From assembly GCA_021828425.1 (NCBI GenBank), contig JAKARN010000035.1, forward strand, positions 1-10,601: a stretch of 10,601 nt of DNA, in the 5' to 3' direction. Shown here piece after piece: positions 1 through 6,505 of the stretch. The position numbers were made by a program, and so were the translations under genes. A model generated the notes under the pieces. It did not search any database and had not been told where the DNA came from. It saw only the letters and a list, made by a program, of their open reading frames with translations. Source of the stretch: Pseudomonadota bacterium. Its GTDB lineage: Bacteria; Pseudomonadota; Gammaproteobacteria; JAKAQQ01. The stretch's first letter is position 1. Every line of letters starts with the position of its first letter.

Positions 1-18
1 GATCTATGACATCGAGGT

Positions 19-23
19 CCTCC
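19..23 (-). promoter_or_regulatory. Strong Shine-Dalgarno just after the metK stop
   Basis: On the minus strand a perfect GGAGG follows the metK TAA directly, and six bases later there is an ATG at 12-10. That ATG is followed by TCA and then TAG, so it would encode only two residues. This is either a minimal leader ORF or a ribosome site for a downstream gene whose start I cannot resolve because the window ends. In many proteobacteria ahcY (S-adenosylhomocysteinase) lies downstream of metK, but nothing here identifies the next gene. Confidence 0.4.
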
Positions 24-1208
24 TTAGCGGATGCGCTGGACGCGGCGAACATCCGCCGCATCTTTCAGGGCTTCAACCTGGTCAAGGTGCTCCCAAGTGA
101 ACTCCGGTTCCATTCGGCCAAAATGTCCATAGGCGGCCGTTTTTTGATAGATCGGGCGAATCAGGTCCAGTTCCCTGATGATTCCGTTAGGGGTGAGATC
201 AAAATGCTTCCTGACCAGCTCCACAAGGCGGGTATTCTGAACGAGTCCCGTACCGAAGGTTTCGACTGCGATGGACACCGGTTCGGCCACCCCGATTGCA
301 TAGGACAGCTGGACTTCGCAACGCCGGGCAAGTCCCGCAGCGACGATGTTCTTGGCGACATGCCGGGCCGCGTAAGCGGCCGACCGGTCTACCTTGGAAG
401 GATCCTTGCCGGAAAAGGCGCCGCCGCCGTGCCGGGCCATCCCTCCGTAGGTGTCGACGATGATTTTGCGTCCCGTAAGTCCGCAGTCTCCCGCGGGACC
501 CCCGGTCACGAAGCGGCCGGTCGGATTGATGAGAATCCGGGTTTCCTTGCGGATCCACTCGGCAGGCAGGGTCGGCTTGATAATGAGTTCCTGGACCGCT
601 TGTCTCAGGTCCTCATTCGAAACGTCCGGGTCGTGCTGGGTGGAGACCACAATTGCGGTGCAATACTGGGGGACGCCATCCGCGTAGTAAAGGCTGACTT
701 GGCTTTTGGCGTCGGGTCTCAGCCAAGGCAGTGCTCCTGACCGCCTGAGTTCGGACTGCCGGCGCATGAGACGGTGTGCAAAAGTGATCGGGGCGGGCAT
801 GAAGACGTCCGTTTCGTCCGTGGCATAACCGAACATGATGCCCTGGTCACCTGCCCCTTGGGCTTCGGGTGTCTCCCGGTCCACACCTTGGGCGATATCG
901 CCGGACTGTTTCCCGATCAGGGAAATAACGCCGCAGGTGGCCCCATCGAACCCGACTTCGGAACTGGTGTAGCCGATTCCGGTGATGACCTGGCGGACCA
1001 GCTCATCGAGATCGACCCAGGCCTGGGTCGAAATTTCTCCAGCGATAATGGCCACCCCGGTCTTTACAAGGGTTTCACAAGCCACCCGGCTGCGGGGATC
1101 CTGGGCAATCAGGGTATCGAGAATCGCGTCCGAGATCTGGTCTGCGACTTTGTCGGGGTGACCCTCGGAAACCGACTCGGAACTGAAAATCATGGTGTTC
1201 GTAGACAC
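24..1208 (-). CDS. metK: S-adenosylmethionine synthetase (methionine adenosyltransferase)
   Basis: Cytoplasmic enzyme that makes S-adenosylmethionine from methionine and ATP, releasing phosphate and pyrophosphate; it normally works as a tetramer of paired dimers. At 394 residues it is close to the usual ~384. The N-terminal GHPDK (16-20) carries the ATP/Mg-binding His and Asp. Both family signatures are present: [12 protein letters not shown] (118-129) and GGGAFSGKD (261-269). The start is a GTG at 1208, chosen because a purine-rich AGAGGGGGG lies six bases upstream and because the N-terminus fits the family; an in-frame ATG at codon 6 has no such site. It lies 39 bases after pstA on the same strand, with a TATAAT between them, so it may be read both from the pst promoter and from its own. 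The reaction releases phosphate, but a functional tie to phosphate uptake is only a guess. Identification is very secure. Confidence 0.98.
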   Translation of the reverse strand: MSTNTMIFSSESVSEGHPDKVADQISDAILDTLIAQDPRSRVACETLVKTGVAIIAGEISTQAWVDLDELVRQVITGIGYTSSEVGFDGATCGVISLIGKQSGDIAQGVDRETPEAQGAGDQGIMFGYATDETDVFMPAPITFAHRLMRRQSELRRSGALPWLRPDAKSQVSLYYADGVPQYCTAIVVSTQHDPDVSNEDLRQAVQELIIKPTLPAEWIRKETRILINPTGRFVTGGPAGDCGLTGRKIIVDTYGGMARHGGGAFSGKDPSKVDRSAAYAARHVAKNIVAAGLARRCEVQLSYAIGVAEPVSIAVETFGTGLVQNTRLVELVRKHFDLTPNGIIRELDLIRPIYQKTAAYGHFGRMEPEFTWEHLDQVEALKDAADVRRVQRIR

Positions 1209-1234
1209 GGCGATCCCCCCTCTGGAGAACGCCC

Positions 1235-1240
1235 ATTATA
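1235..1240 (-). promoter_or_regulatory. Candidate -10 box for metK
   Basis: The minus strand has a perfect TATAAT in the short pstA-metK gap, about 26 bases before the metK GTG. A start of transcription near 1228 would give a leader of about 20 bases that includes the metK Shine-Dalgarno. No convincing -35 is seen 16-18 bases upstream, which falls in the end of pstA (about 1257-1262). The exact match in a GC-rich context argues for a real site, but the weak -35 leaves doubt. Confidence 0.5.
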
Positions 1241-1247
1241 CCCGGCC

Positions 1248-2132
1248 TCAGCGGTTGGAATGGGGCGAAGAGGCGATCAGGAAGCGGGCCAGGAGGTTGA
1301 TCAGAAGGATCATGAAGGTGATCAGAAAAGCAGCGACGTAGGCCAGAGCATGGGCCGAATGGAAGGGTTCGCCGATGAAGCTCCAGATAACGTAGGTGAG
1401 GTAGGCCACGGGTTCATGGATCAGGTGCCCGGACCAGCTGTAGTTGGACCAGCCTGCGGTATAGAGCAGTGGGGCGGTTTCACCGGCCGAAATTGCGAGC
1501 GCCAGGAGAATACCAGTCCCGATGCCTGGTGCGGCAGCCTTGAGCAGGACCTTGAACACAACTTGGTGGTCACGGCATCCCAAGGCGTAGGCGGACTCCC
1601 GGATGCCCGATGCGACTCGACGCAGCGCCAGTTCGGTACTTCGGACGATATAGGGCAACATGAGCACCGCGAGCGTAATTGCACCAGCGGCCAAGGAAAA
1701 CCGCCAGCGCAGCCAGACGGTGAGGGTGACATAACCTACGAATCCGAGCACGATCGAGGGCACGCCCACCAGAACATCGCTCAAAAACCGGGTCAGGGTT
1801 CCGAGCCGGCCCTCGCCGAACTCGCTGAGATAGAGACCCGCCGCGACTCCAACCAGCGCGGACAGGATCATGGCCGAACCGGACAGGAGTGCCGTACCCA
1901 GGATCGCGTTTTTGAGCCCCCCCCCGACTCCCACGGTATTTTCGACCAGAATTTTTGGTGACAGGCTGTGGAAACCTTTCAGGAAGACGTAGAGCAGGAT
2001 CTGGACCATGGCCACCGACAGTGCGACCAGGGCGGTACCGGCCAGAAACCAGCCGATCGCGCTTTTGATGCGTCGGTACCGGATCCAGCCGGATGAGGGT
2101 CGGGGGGGGAGGTCCCTTGTGGCCTGGCTCAT
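1248..2132 (-). CDS. pstA: Phosphate ABC transporter permease PstA
   Basis: Inner-membrane permease of the high-affinity phosphate importer, which normally pairs with PstC and is driven by the ATPase PstB. The 294-residue product has a short basic cytoplasmic N-terminus, then about six hydrophobic segments (first about 26-51, last about 265-288). The loop that contacts the ATPase (EAA loop) is at about 179-203, starting ESAYALGC, and is followed by the family's ISAGETAPLL (214-223). Its ATG overlaps the pstC TGA as ATGA, so the two are probably translationally coupled. Odd points: the gene contains a run of 8 C and a run of 9 G on its coding strand, and it is followed by metK instead of pstB. 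The partner ATPase must be encoded elsewhere or outside the window. Confidence 0.95.
   Translation of the reverse strand: MSQATRDLPPRPSSGWIRYRRIKSAIGWFLAGTALVALSVAMVQILLYVFLKGFHSLSPKILVENTVGVGGGLKNAILGTALLSGSAMILSALVGVAAGLYLSEFGEGRLGTLTRFLSDVLVGVPSIVLGFVGYVTLTVWLRWRFSLAAGAITLAVLMLPYIVRSTELALRRVASGIRESAYALGCRDHQVVFKVLLKAAAPGIGTGILLALAISAGETAPLLYTAGWSNYSWSGHLIHEPVAYLTYVIWSFIGEPFHSAHALAYVAAFLITFMILLINLLARFLIASSPHSNR
1917..1925. repeat. 9-base C/G homopolymer inside pstA
   Basis: Nine consecutive C on the plus strand, nine G on the coding strand, encode three glycines (residues 70-72 of PstA). Long G/C runs are slippage-prone in replication and also error-prone in sequencing. The reading frame is intact here. 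Confidence 0.9.
2102..2109. repeat. 8-base G/C homopolymer near the start of pstA
   Basis: Eight consecutive G on the plus strand, eight C on the coding strand, lie across codons 8-11 of PstA (Leu-Pro-Pro-Arg). A one-base change here would shift the frame before the first membrane segment. The frame is intact in this sequence. Confidence 0.9.
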
Positions 2133-3082
2133 AGTGTGTGTTCCTTGAGCATGCCAATCAGGAACCGGGCTATCCCATTGGTGATGAGGGAGATGACCAG
2201 CAGAAGAACGGCGATTTCTGCGAGCGAACGCACCGCCATGCCGGTCGGGTCGGCTAGCGCGCTGTCCAACTGGGCCACAATAAACGCTGCCATGGTGGAG
2301 ATCGGACTGTAGACGTTGTGGGGCAGGTAGTTCAGTGCATTTCCGCTCACCATGAGCACGGCCATGGTTTCGCCGAGGGCTCGACCGAAAGCCAGCATGG
2401 TGGCACCCGCTAGGGCCGTTTTCTGCCCCGGGAGGAGAATCCGGGTGGCCACCTCGAAGCGGGTGGCACCGAGACTGATCCCTGCTTCACGCATCTCCGT
2501 GCTCTGGCTGCGCAGCGCATCGCGCAGAGTGGCCGTGATGAAGGGGACGATCATCAGGCACAGCACGAGACTCGAGGTGAGCAGTCCATAACCCGAACCG
2601 ATGGGCCGGGCCAGGAACGGAATGAAGTGGAAAATCCGGGCCAGGATGGGAAAGACATGGTGACTCAGGAAAGGGATCAGGAAAACGATGCCCCAAAGTC
2701 CGAAGACGACGGATGGTATCCCGGCCAGAAGTTCGACGAAGAACGAGACGAAATGGCCGAAGCGATGGGGTACCGCCTCACTGAGGAAAAGGGCGGCACC
2801 CAGACCGAGGGGGAAAGCGAAGAGAAGAGCGATCAGGGCACTGCCCAGGGTTCCTGCCACCAGAAACAGAATGCCGAACTGGGCTCCAGGCATGACGGTC
2901 TCGCCATGGCGCTGGACGGGATTTGCGTACTGGTTGCCGATATTCCAGGTATCCCGCCAGAGAAAATCCAGCCCGTTGTAATGGATGGCGGGCCACGCGT
3001 AGAAAACCAGGAAAGCCGCAATAGCGAGCAGCACCAAGGGGACCAACAGGGCGAAAAAGGCCAGCAGACGTCGAAACCACAT
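2129..3082 (-). CDS. pstC: Phosphate ABC transporter permease PstC
   Basis: Inner-membrane permease that forms the phosphate channel with PstA. With the start chosen here it has 317 residues, normal for the family. A first membrane segment (about 5-29) follows a short basic N-terminus, and further hydrophobic segments are at about 68-100, 112-137, 168-186, 262-275 and 285-309. The EAA loop region (about 199-220, EAGISLGATRFE) leads into the PstC hallmark AFGRALGETMAVLMVSGN (231-248). The frame stays open further upstream to an ATG at 3214 inside pstS, but those extra residues are not PstC-like. The ATG at 3082 has GAGG six bases upstream; an ATG four codons earlier (3094) abuts its GAGG with no spacing, so 3082 is preferred. 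It follows pstS after a hairpin-bearing gap and overlaps pstA by four bases. Confidence 0.95.
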   Translation of the reverse strand: MWFRRLLAFFALLVPLVLLAIAAFLVFYAWPAIHYNGLDFLWRDTWNIGNQYANPVQRHGETVMPGAQFGILFLVAGTLGSALIALLFAFPLGLGAALFLSEAVPHRFGHFVSFFVELLAGIPSVVFGLWGIVFLIPFLSHHVFPILARIFHFIPFLARPIGSGYGLLTSSLVLCLMIVPFITATLRDALRSQSTEMREAGISLGATRFEVATRILLPGQKTALAGATMLAFGRALGETMAVLMVSGNALNYLPHNVYSPISTMAAFIVAQLDSALADPTGMAVRSLAEIAVLLLVISLITNGIARFLIGMLKEHTL

Positions 3083-3107
3083 GGACTGCCTCATCCTCAG
3101 GTCCGGA

Positions 3108-3133
3108 AACGGGGGGGCTTCTGCCCCCCCGTT
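3108..3133 (-). other. Perfect 11-bp hairpin between pstS and pstC
   Basis: AACGGGGGGGC and its exact complement GCCCCCCCGTT flank a four-base loop. The stem begins 14 bases after the pstS stop and ends about 25 bases before the pstC start. On the minus strand it is followed by TCC, not a T-run, so it is not a classic intrinsic terminator. It more likely blocks 3' exonucleases or partly stops transcription, which would give more PstS than permease. The function is inferred; the stem itself is plain. Confidence 0.75.
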
Positions 3134-3146
3134 GTGAGAGGCCAGT

Positions 3147-4229
3147 TTAATGGATTTCCGCGATCTGTCGCTGGCTCTGGAGGACGGCCAATTTCGGCAG
3201 CGGTGCGAACCCAACCCGGTTCAGGAATGTGGGTGCGTTTCCGCCCGACGGAGCGATGGCCCAGTCGAGGAACTCACGGACGGCCCGTGCCACGTGACGG
3301 GAAGCCTGGTGATTTTTGACGATGACGTACTCATAGTTGATGATCGGGTAGGCATTCGCTCCCGGCGCAAAGACCAGGCTGATGCTCTGGTTGGGTGGCG
3401 TATGGGGGGCACGAGAGGCGACTGCTGCTTCAACATTCGCGTGGGTGAGGAAAACGAATTGCCCGGCGCGGTTTTTGAGCCAGGCCTGCCCCAAGTGCTC
3501 TTTGAGGATCGCCGAACGATAGCTGACCCCGATATAGGCAATGGCATACGGATTGGTGGCCAGAGCCTGCACCATTCCGGGGTTTCCGGTGGCTCCGATC
3601 TCTCCCCGGACCGATGGCCAGCTCACGGTGGTTCCGTACCCCGTGGACTTCATCCAGGCGGGAGTGGAGAAACTCAGGTACTGGGTGAAGATAAAGGTGT
3701 CACCGCTGCCGTCGCTGCGGTGGATCGGCAGGATCAGGTGGTGGGGAAGCGGCAAGTCTGGATTGAGGGCACGAATGGCGGGGGCATTCCAATAACGGAT
3801 TTGGCCCGCGTAGATAGCGGCCAAGACAGGGCCTGACAGGTGCAACGGACGGTTGTTGAGTCCCGGCAGATTGTAGTTGATCATCTGGCTCGAAATGGCG
3901 AGCGGAATGTTGAGCAACCCGGGATGCAGGTGCTGTAGCGCAGGACTCAGGTAGGCATCCGAGGCGCCGAGCTGCACGAGATTGGCCGTGGCCTGTGCGA
4001 TCCCGGTTCCGCTTCCGGTCGCCTCGGTGGTGATCCGGATCCCAGGATGGGTTGCGGTATAGGTGGGAACCCAAAGGTTGAAGAGGGGATAAAGCAGGGT
4101 GGAACCGGTTTCGATCAGGTGGATCGTCCGGGCCTGGCTCGGGGCCGGCCACAAGGCACAAAGGCCAGCAAGGGCCAAGGCAGCGAGGGTAGGGGAACGG
4201 ACGAGAGAGTGAATCCGGAGTTTCGACAT
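3147..4229 (-). CDS. pstS: Periplasmic phosphate-binding protein PstS
   Basis: High-affinity receptor that captures phosphate in the periplasm and hands it to PstC/PstA. The 360-residue product has a Sec-type signal peptide: a basic start (MSKLRIHSLVRS), a hydrophobic core (about 14-27), and a likely cut after SQA at residue 33. No lipobox is evident at the cut site. Phosphate-contact segments typical of the family are present: GSTLLYPLF (42-50), GSGTG (72-76), the Asp in GASDAY (D91), and HRSDGSGDTF (170-179). The ATG at 4229 has GGGAG nine bases upstream. A Pho box and -10 lie in the 102-base gap behind the gst gene, so transcription probably rises under phosphate starvation. It is the first gene of the pstS-pstC-pstA-metK run. 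Confidence 0.96.
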   Translation of the reverse strand: MSKLRIHSLVRSPTLAALALAGLCALWPAPSQARTIHLIETGSTLLYPLFNLWVPTYTATHPGIRITTEATGSGTGIAQATANLVQLGASDAYLSPALQHLHPGLLNIPLAISSQMINYNLPGLNNRPLHLSGPVLAAIYAGQIRYWNAPAIRALNPDLPLPHHLILPIHRSDGSGDTFIFTQYLSFSTPAWMKSTGYGTTVSWPSVRGEIGATGNPGMVQALATNPYAIAYIGVSYRSAILKEHLGQAWLKNRAGQFVFLTHANVEAAVASRAPHTPPNQSISLVFAPGANAYPIINYEYVIVKNHQASRHVARAVREFLDWAIAPSGGNAPTFLNRVGFAPLPKLAVLQSQRQIAEIH

Positions 4230-4279
4230 GGCAAGGCTCCCGGGTCAGTGAAAGGATTGTGAGACTGATCTCAGTGCAG

Positions 4280-4285
4280 CCTATA
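4280..4285 (-). promoter_or_regulatory. Candidate extended -10 for pstS
   Basis: The minus strand reads TGGTATAGG, which is a TGn extended element followed by TATAGG (four of six matches to TATAAT). It starts 8 bases downstream of the second Pho unit, close to the spacing used in PhoB-activated promoters that lack a good -35. Transcription would start near 4273, leaving a leader of about 45 bases that begins at a short inverted repeat (ACTGA/TCAGT, 4264-4275). Confidence 0.5.
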
Positions 4286-4311
4286 CCAGAAATATGGCAT
4301 TTTTGTGACAA
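4283..4311 (-). promoter_or_regulatory. Pho box (PhoB-binding repeats) upstream of pstS
   Basis: Three 7-base units are spaced at exactly 11 bases on the minus strand: TTGTCAC (4311-4305), ATGCCAT (4300-4294) and CTGGTAT (4289-4283). The A/T-only spacers are AAAA and ATTT. The known PhoB half-site is CTGTCAT with an 11-base period and an A/T-rich spacer; the first unit keeps TGTCA, and the second and third are weaker. The position directly in front of pstS and overlapping its -10 is what PhoB control predicts. A PhoB homologue is not in the window, so binding is inferred. Confidence 0.75.
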
Positions 4312-4331
4312 TCAGGCGGGTGGTAGACGGG

Positions 4332-4970
4332 TCAGCGGGGCTGTGGCTTTTCCGGGATCAGGGCATCGTCCATCTGACGGGCACGTACGAGGGCGGGCCG
4401 GACGCTCAGGCGGGCCCAGTAGCTTTCGAAGGCAGGACGACTTTCCAGGGTGCCGAACTGAAGGCCGAATCCGATATGCGATCCGAGGTACACGTCAGCT
4501 GCCGTGAAATGGGATCCGAGAAGGTAGCTCCCCCCCGAGAGGGCCCCTTCCAGGACATCGAGCGTCCGGTCGTAGTTTCCATATCCCATCATGCGTTCAC
4601 GCTCTGCCGGGACTATAAAGCCCAGCGCGTGGTTGGATATTGCAGCTTCGAGGGGTCCTGCGCCGAAGAAGAGCCAGCGGTAGTAGGGTCCCCGCAGGGG
4701 ATTGCCTGGAGCCGGTGCCAGTCCGGCGGCGGGAAAAGCATCCGCCAGGTAGGTGCAAATAGCCGCCGTCTCGGTCACGACCACCTGACCATGCTGGATC
4801 GCCGGAACCTTACCCATGGGGTTTATGGCGAGGTAGTCCGGCGTTTTCATGGAAGTTCCGTAATCGAGTACCACGGACTCGTAGGGGGCCCCCGTCTCCT
4901 CAAGCATCCAGCGGATGATTCGTCCTCGTGACTGGGGGTTGGTATAAAAGGTGAGTCGTGCCTCGGTCAT
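4332..4970 (-). CDS. Glutathione S-transferase-like protein
   Basis: A cytosolic, two-domain GST-fold protein of 212 residues, the usual length. The thioredoxin-like N-terminal domain starts LTFYTNPQSRGRIIRWMLEE (6-25), with Ser14 at the place where many bacterial enzymes activate glutathione. KVPA (54-57) holds the cis-proline, and TETAAI (66-71) the residues that bind the glutamyl part of glutathione. The C-terminal helical domain has the conserved N-capping segment HFTAADVY (154-161). The substrate is unknown; stress defence or detoxification is a family-level guess. The frame is open to a TTG at 5024, but the ATG at 4970 gives the canonical N-terminus, and the candidate promoter lies between the two. 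The ribosome site is weak (CAGG close to the ATG). It lies 102 bases upstream of pstS on the same strand and is divergent from the M16 genes; no terminator is visible after it. Confidence 0.93.
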   Translation of the reverse strand: MTEARLTFYTNPQSRGRIIRWMLEETGAPYESVVLDYGTSMKTPDYLAINPMGKVPAIQHGQVVVTETAAICTYLADAFPAAGLAPAPGNPLRGPYYRWLFFGAGPLEAAISNHALGFIVPAERERMMGYGNYDRTLDVLEGALSGGSYLLGSHFTAADVYLGSHIGFGLQFGTLESRPAFESYWARLSVRPALVRARQMDDALIPEKPQPR

Positions 4971-4997
4971 GGCCTGTATTTTCGGATGGCGGGGAAG

Positions 4998-5010
4998 ACC
5001 GTACGACGGT
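4998..5010. promoter_or_regulatory. Inverted repeat at the gst promoter, possible operator
   Basis: ACCGT-ACG-ACGGT is a perfect 5-bp inverted repeat with a 3-base centre. It sits just downstream of, and slightly overlaps, the candidate gst -10. The position fits an operator for a regulator of gst, but the arms are short and no regulator gene is next to it. Confidence 0.3.
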
Positions 5011-5034
5011 ATAGGGAACGACAAACCTCGTCAA
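5008..5034 (-). promoter_or_regulatory. Candidate promoter for gst
   Basis: The minus strand has TTGACG (5034-5029, five of six to the -35 consensus), a 15-base spacer, and TATACC (5013-5008, four of six to the -10). The spacer is shorter than the ideal 17, so this is a moderate candidate. Initiation near 5001 would give a leader of about 30 bases ahead of the chosen ATG. Confidence 0.4.
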
Positions 5035-5096
5035 CGACCCGTCACTCAAGGTTCAGGGAGAGGACCGGGAGAGTCTTGCCGGGTTGCCCCATCCAG

Positions 5097-5126
5097 TTGC
5101 ATTTTTTTCCTGAGGGGGCCGATAAT
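5097..5126 (+). promoter_or_regulatory. Candidate promoter for the M16 peptidase pair
   Basis: The plus strand has TTGCAT (5097-5102), an 18-base spacer and GATAAT (5121-5126, five of six to the -10). The leader would be about 58 bases to the ATG at 5192. The divergent gap (4971-5191) holds this site and the gst promoter, and I see no convincing gene in it. Confidence 0.45.
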
Positions 5127-5191
5127 GCGCCCTTCCATGAGGATCCCGTCGGGCGTAAGCCTCCCGGTGGAGCCCGAGTCCGCAAAATCCC

Positions 5192-6505
5192 ATGCCCAAC
5201 CGTGCGAATACATCCGATGACCCACTAATCCGGGCTGCCGCGGGAGACTTGTCCTGTCCTTGGGCGCCGGTCAGTTGGCCCGCAGGTCCCGAGACCTTGC
5301 TCTGGCCGGATCCGGGCAACCCACGGGCAGCGCTTTACATGTTCTACCAAGTCGGCAGTGCCGATGAACCTGCTGCTCCGACCGGACTGGCCCATTTTTT
5401 GGAACACATGATGTTCAATGGTAGTGCCCGTTTCCCTGACGGGGATTTCGATCGCGTTCTGGAGGCGGCCGGGGGAAGTAACAATGCTTATACCACCGAG
5501 GAGATGACGGTTTATCACGAGCATTTTCCGGCTACAGCGACCGCCACCGCGTTCGCGCTTGAAATGGATCGCATGCGTACCCTGCTCATTGATGCTGAAC
5601 GGGTCGACCGTGAACGGGGAGTGATCTTGTCCGAGCGGGAAGCCAGTGTGGAGAATGACCCGGTGGCCTGTTTCCTCGAAGAGGTGCAGGCGGTGGCCTG
5701 TGCGGGAACGGCCTACGCCCACCCTGTTATCGGATGGGCCGAAGATATTGCGCGCATCGATGAGTCTTCTCTCAGCCGGTTCTATAACCGCCACTACCGG
5801 TATGCCCGACCCACGATCGTTGGAGTCGGAGGCATCGAGCCGGAGCACTGGAACCGGCTGTGTGTCGATCAGGGGCTCGACCAGGCCCCGGACCGTGTGG
5901 CTGGGGCGAGCGAACCAGTACCCGTGGGACCGCATTCGGCTGGGGAGCGTCGGATCGAGCGTTCAGCTGCTGTTCAGTCTTCCTATTTGGCGCTATCGTT
6001 CCCCACTCCAGCGGTGACGGCTCCCTCAGCCTTGGCTCATGAATTGCTTTGGACGGTCCTGGTTGAAGGAGTGGCCTCCCGCCTTCACGCGTTACTGGTT
6101 GAACGCAAGGCCGAAGCCATTGCTCTCGAGGCTTACCGGATCGGTCATCGGGTGCCCGGATGCCGGATTCTGCTGGTCGCGCTGGCTCCGGGCAGACGAC
6201 CGCAGACGGTCGAACGCACGATCCGCCAGGCACTCGCCCAGTTGGCTGATGCCGGCCCCACCGACGAGGAACGGATCCGGGCGATCAACCAGAGACTGGC
6301 TTCCTATTATCATCAGCTTGAGTCGGTCACGGGGCGGGCCGAACTTTTGGGGCGCGCCTGGACCCTGCACCGTGATCTTTCCCGGATCCAGACTTATCCG
6401 GGGCGACTCGAGGCTGTGGGTGCCGATGAAATCCGCGATGCAGCACGAGACGCATTCGGACAGGGTGGATGGACGGTGGGGTGCCTTCATCCTGACGGGA
6501 CATGA
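5192..6505 (+). CDS. M16-family zinc peptidase, catalytic subunit
   Basis: Zinc metallopeptidase of the M16 (pitrilysin/processing peptidase) family, 437 residues, matching the short M16B/C type that needs a partner half. The inverted zinc motif HFLEH is at 68-72 (zinc His68 and His72, general-base Glu71). The third ligand is probably Glu148 in ERGVILSERE, at the usual distance. The NNAYTTEEMTVYHE stretch (97-110) is typical of the active half. No RxxxxxxY pair like that of the partner subunit is seen in the second half. The ATG at 5192 is the only ATG between the in-frame stop at 5156-5158 and the conserved domain. Its ribosome site is poor, and the N-terminus (MPNRANTSDD) shows no signal peptide, although many related proteins are exported. 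It overlaps the next gene by ATGA, so the two are probably made together. The substrate is unknown. Confidence 0.93.
   Translation: MPNRANTSDDPLIRAAAGDLSCPWAPVSWPAGPETLLWPDPGNPRAALYMFYQVGSADEPAAPTGLAHFLEHMMFNGSARFPDGDFDRVLEAAGGSNNAYTTEEMTVYHEHFPATATATAFALEMDRMRTLLIDAERVDRERGVILSEREASVENDPVACFLEEVQAVACAGTAYAHPVIGWAEDIARIDESSLSRFYNRHYRYARPTIVGVGGIEPEHWNRLCVDQGLDQAPDRVAGASEPVPVGPHSAGERRIERSAAVQSSYLALSFPTPAVTAPSALAHELLWTVLVEGVASRLHALLVERKAEAIALEAYRIGHRVPGCRILLVALAPGRRPQTVERTIRQALAQLADAGPTDEERIRAINQRLASYYHQLESVTGRAELLGRAWTLHRDLSRIQTYPGRLEAVGADEIRDAARDAFGQGGWTVGCLHPDGT

Noticed and set aside
6..740. A 244-codon plus-strand frame opposite metK
   Set aside because: The minus-strand frame is unmistakably MetK with both signatures; the plus-strand product resembles nothing I know.
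774..1961. A 395-codon plus-strand open frame opposite metK and pstA
   Set aside because: It is antisense to two clearly conserved genes, spans their junction, and its product is low-complexity and rich in Gly, Asp and Gln with no recognisable domain. Long antisense frames are expected in GC-rich genes.
3108..3133. The pstS-pstC hairpin as an intrinsic terminator
   Set aside because: There is no T-run after the stem on the minus strand, and pstC follows at once in the same direction, so complete termination is unlikely.
2129..3214. PstC starting at 3214, inside pstS
   Set aside because: The extra 44 residues are polar and unlike PstC, and a start with GAGG at proper spacing exists at 3082.
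4951..5228. Short plus-strand frames in the gst-M16 gap as a possible small gene or lost signal peptide of the M16 protein
   Set aside because: The products are Arg/Pro/Gly-rich with no hydrophobic core typical of a signal peptide, and they overlap the gst start or the M16 start in other frames.
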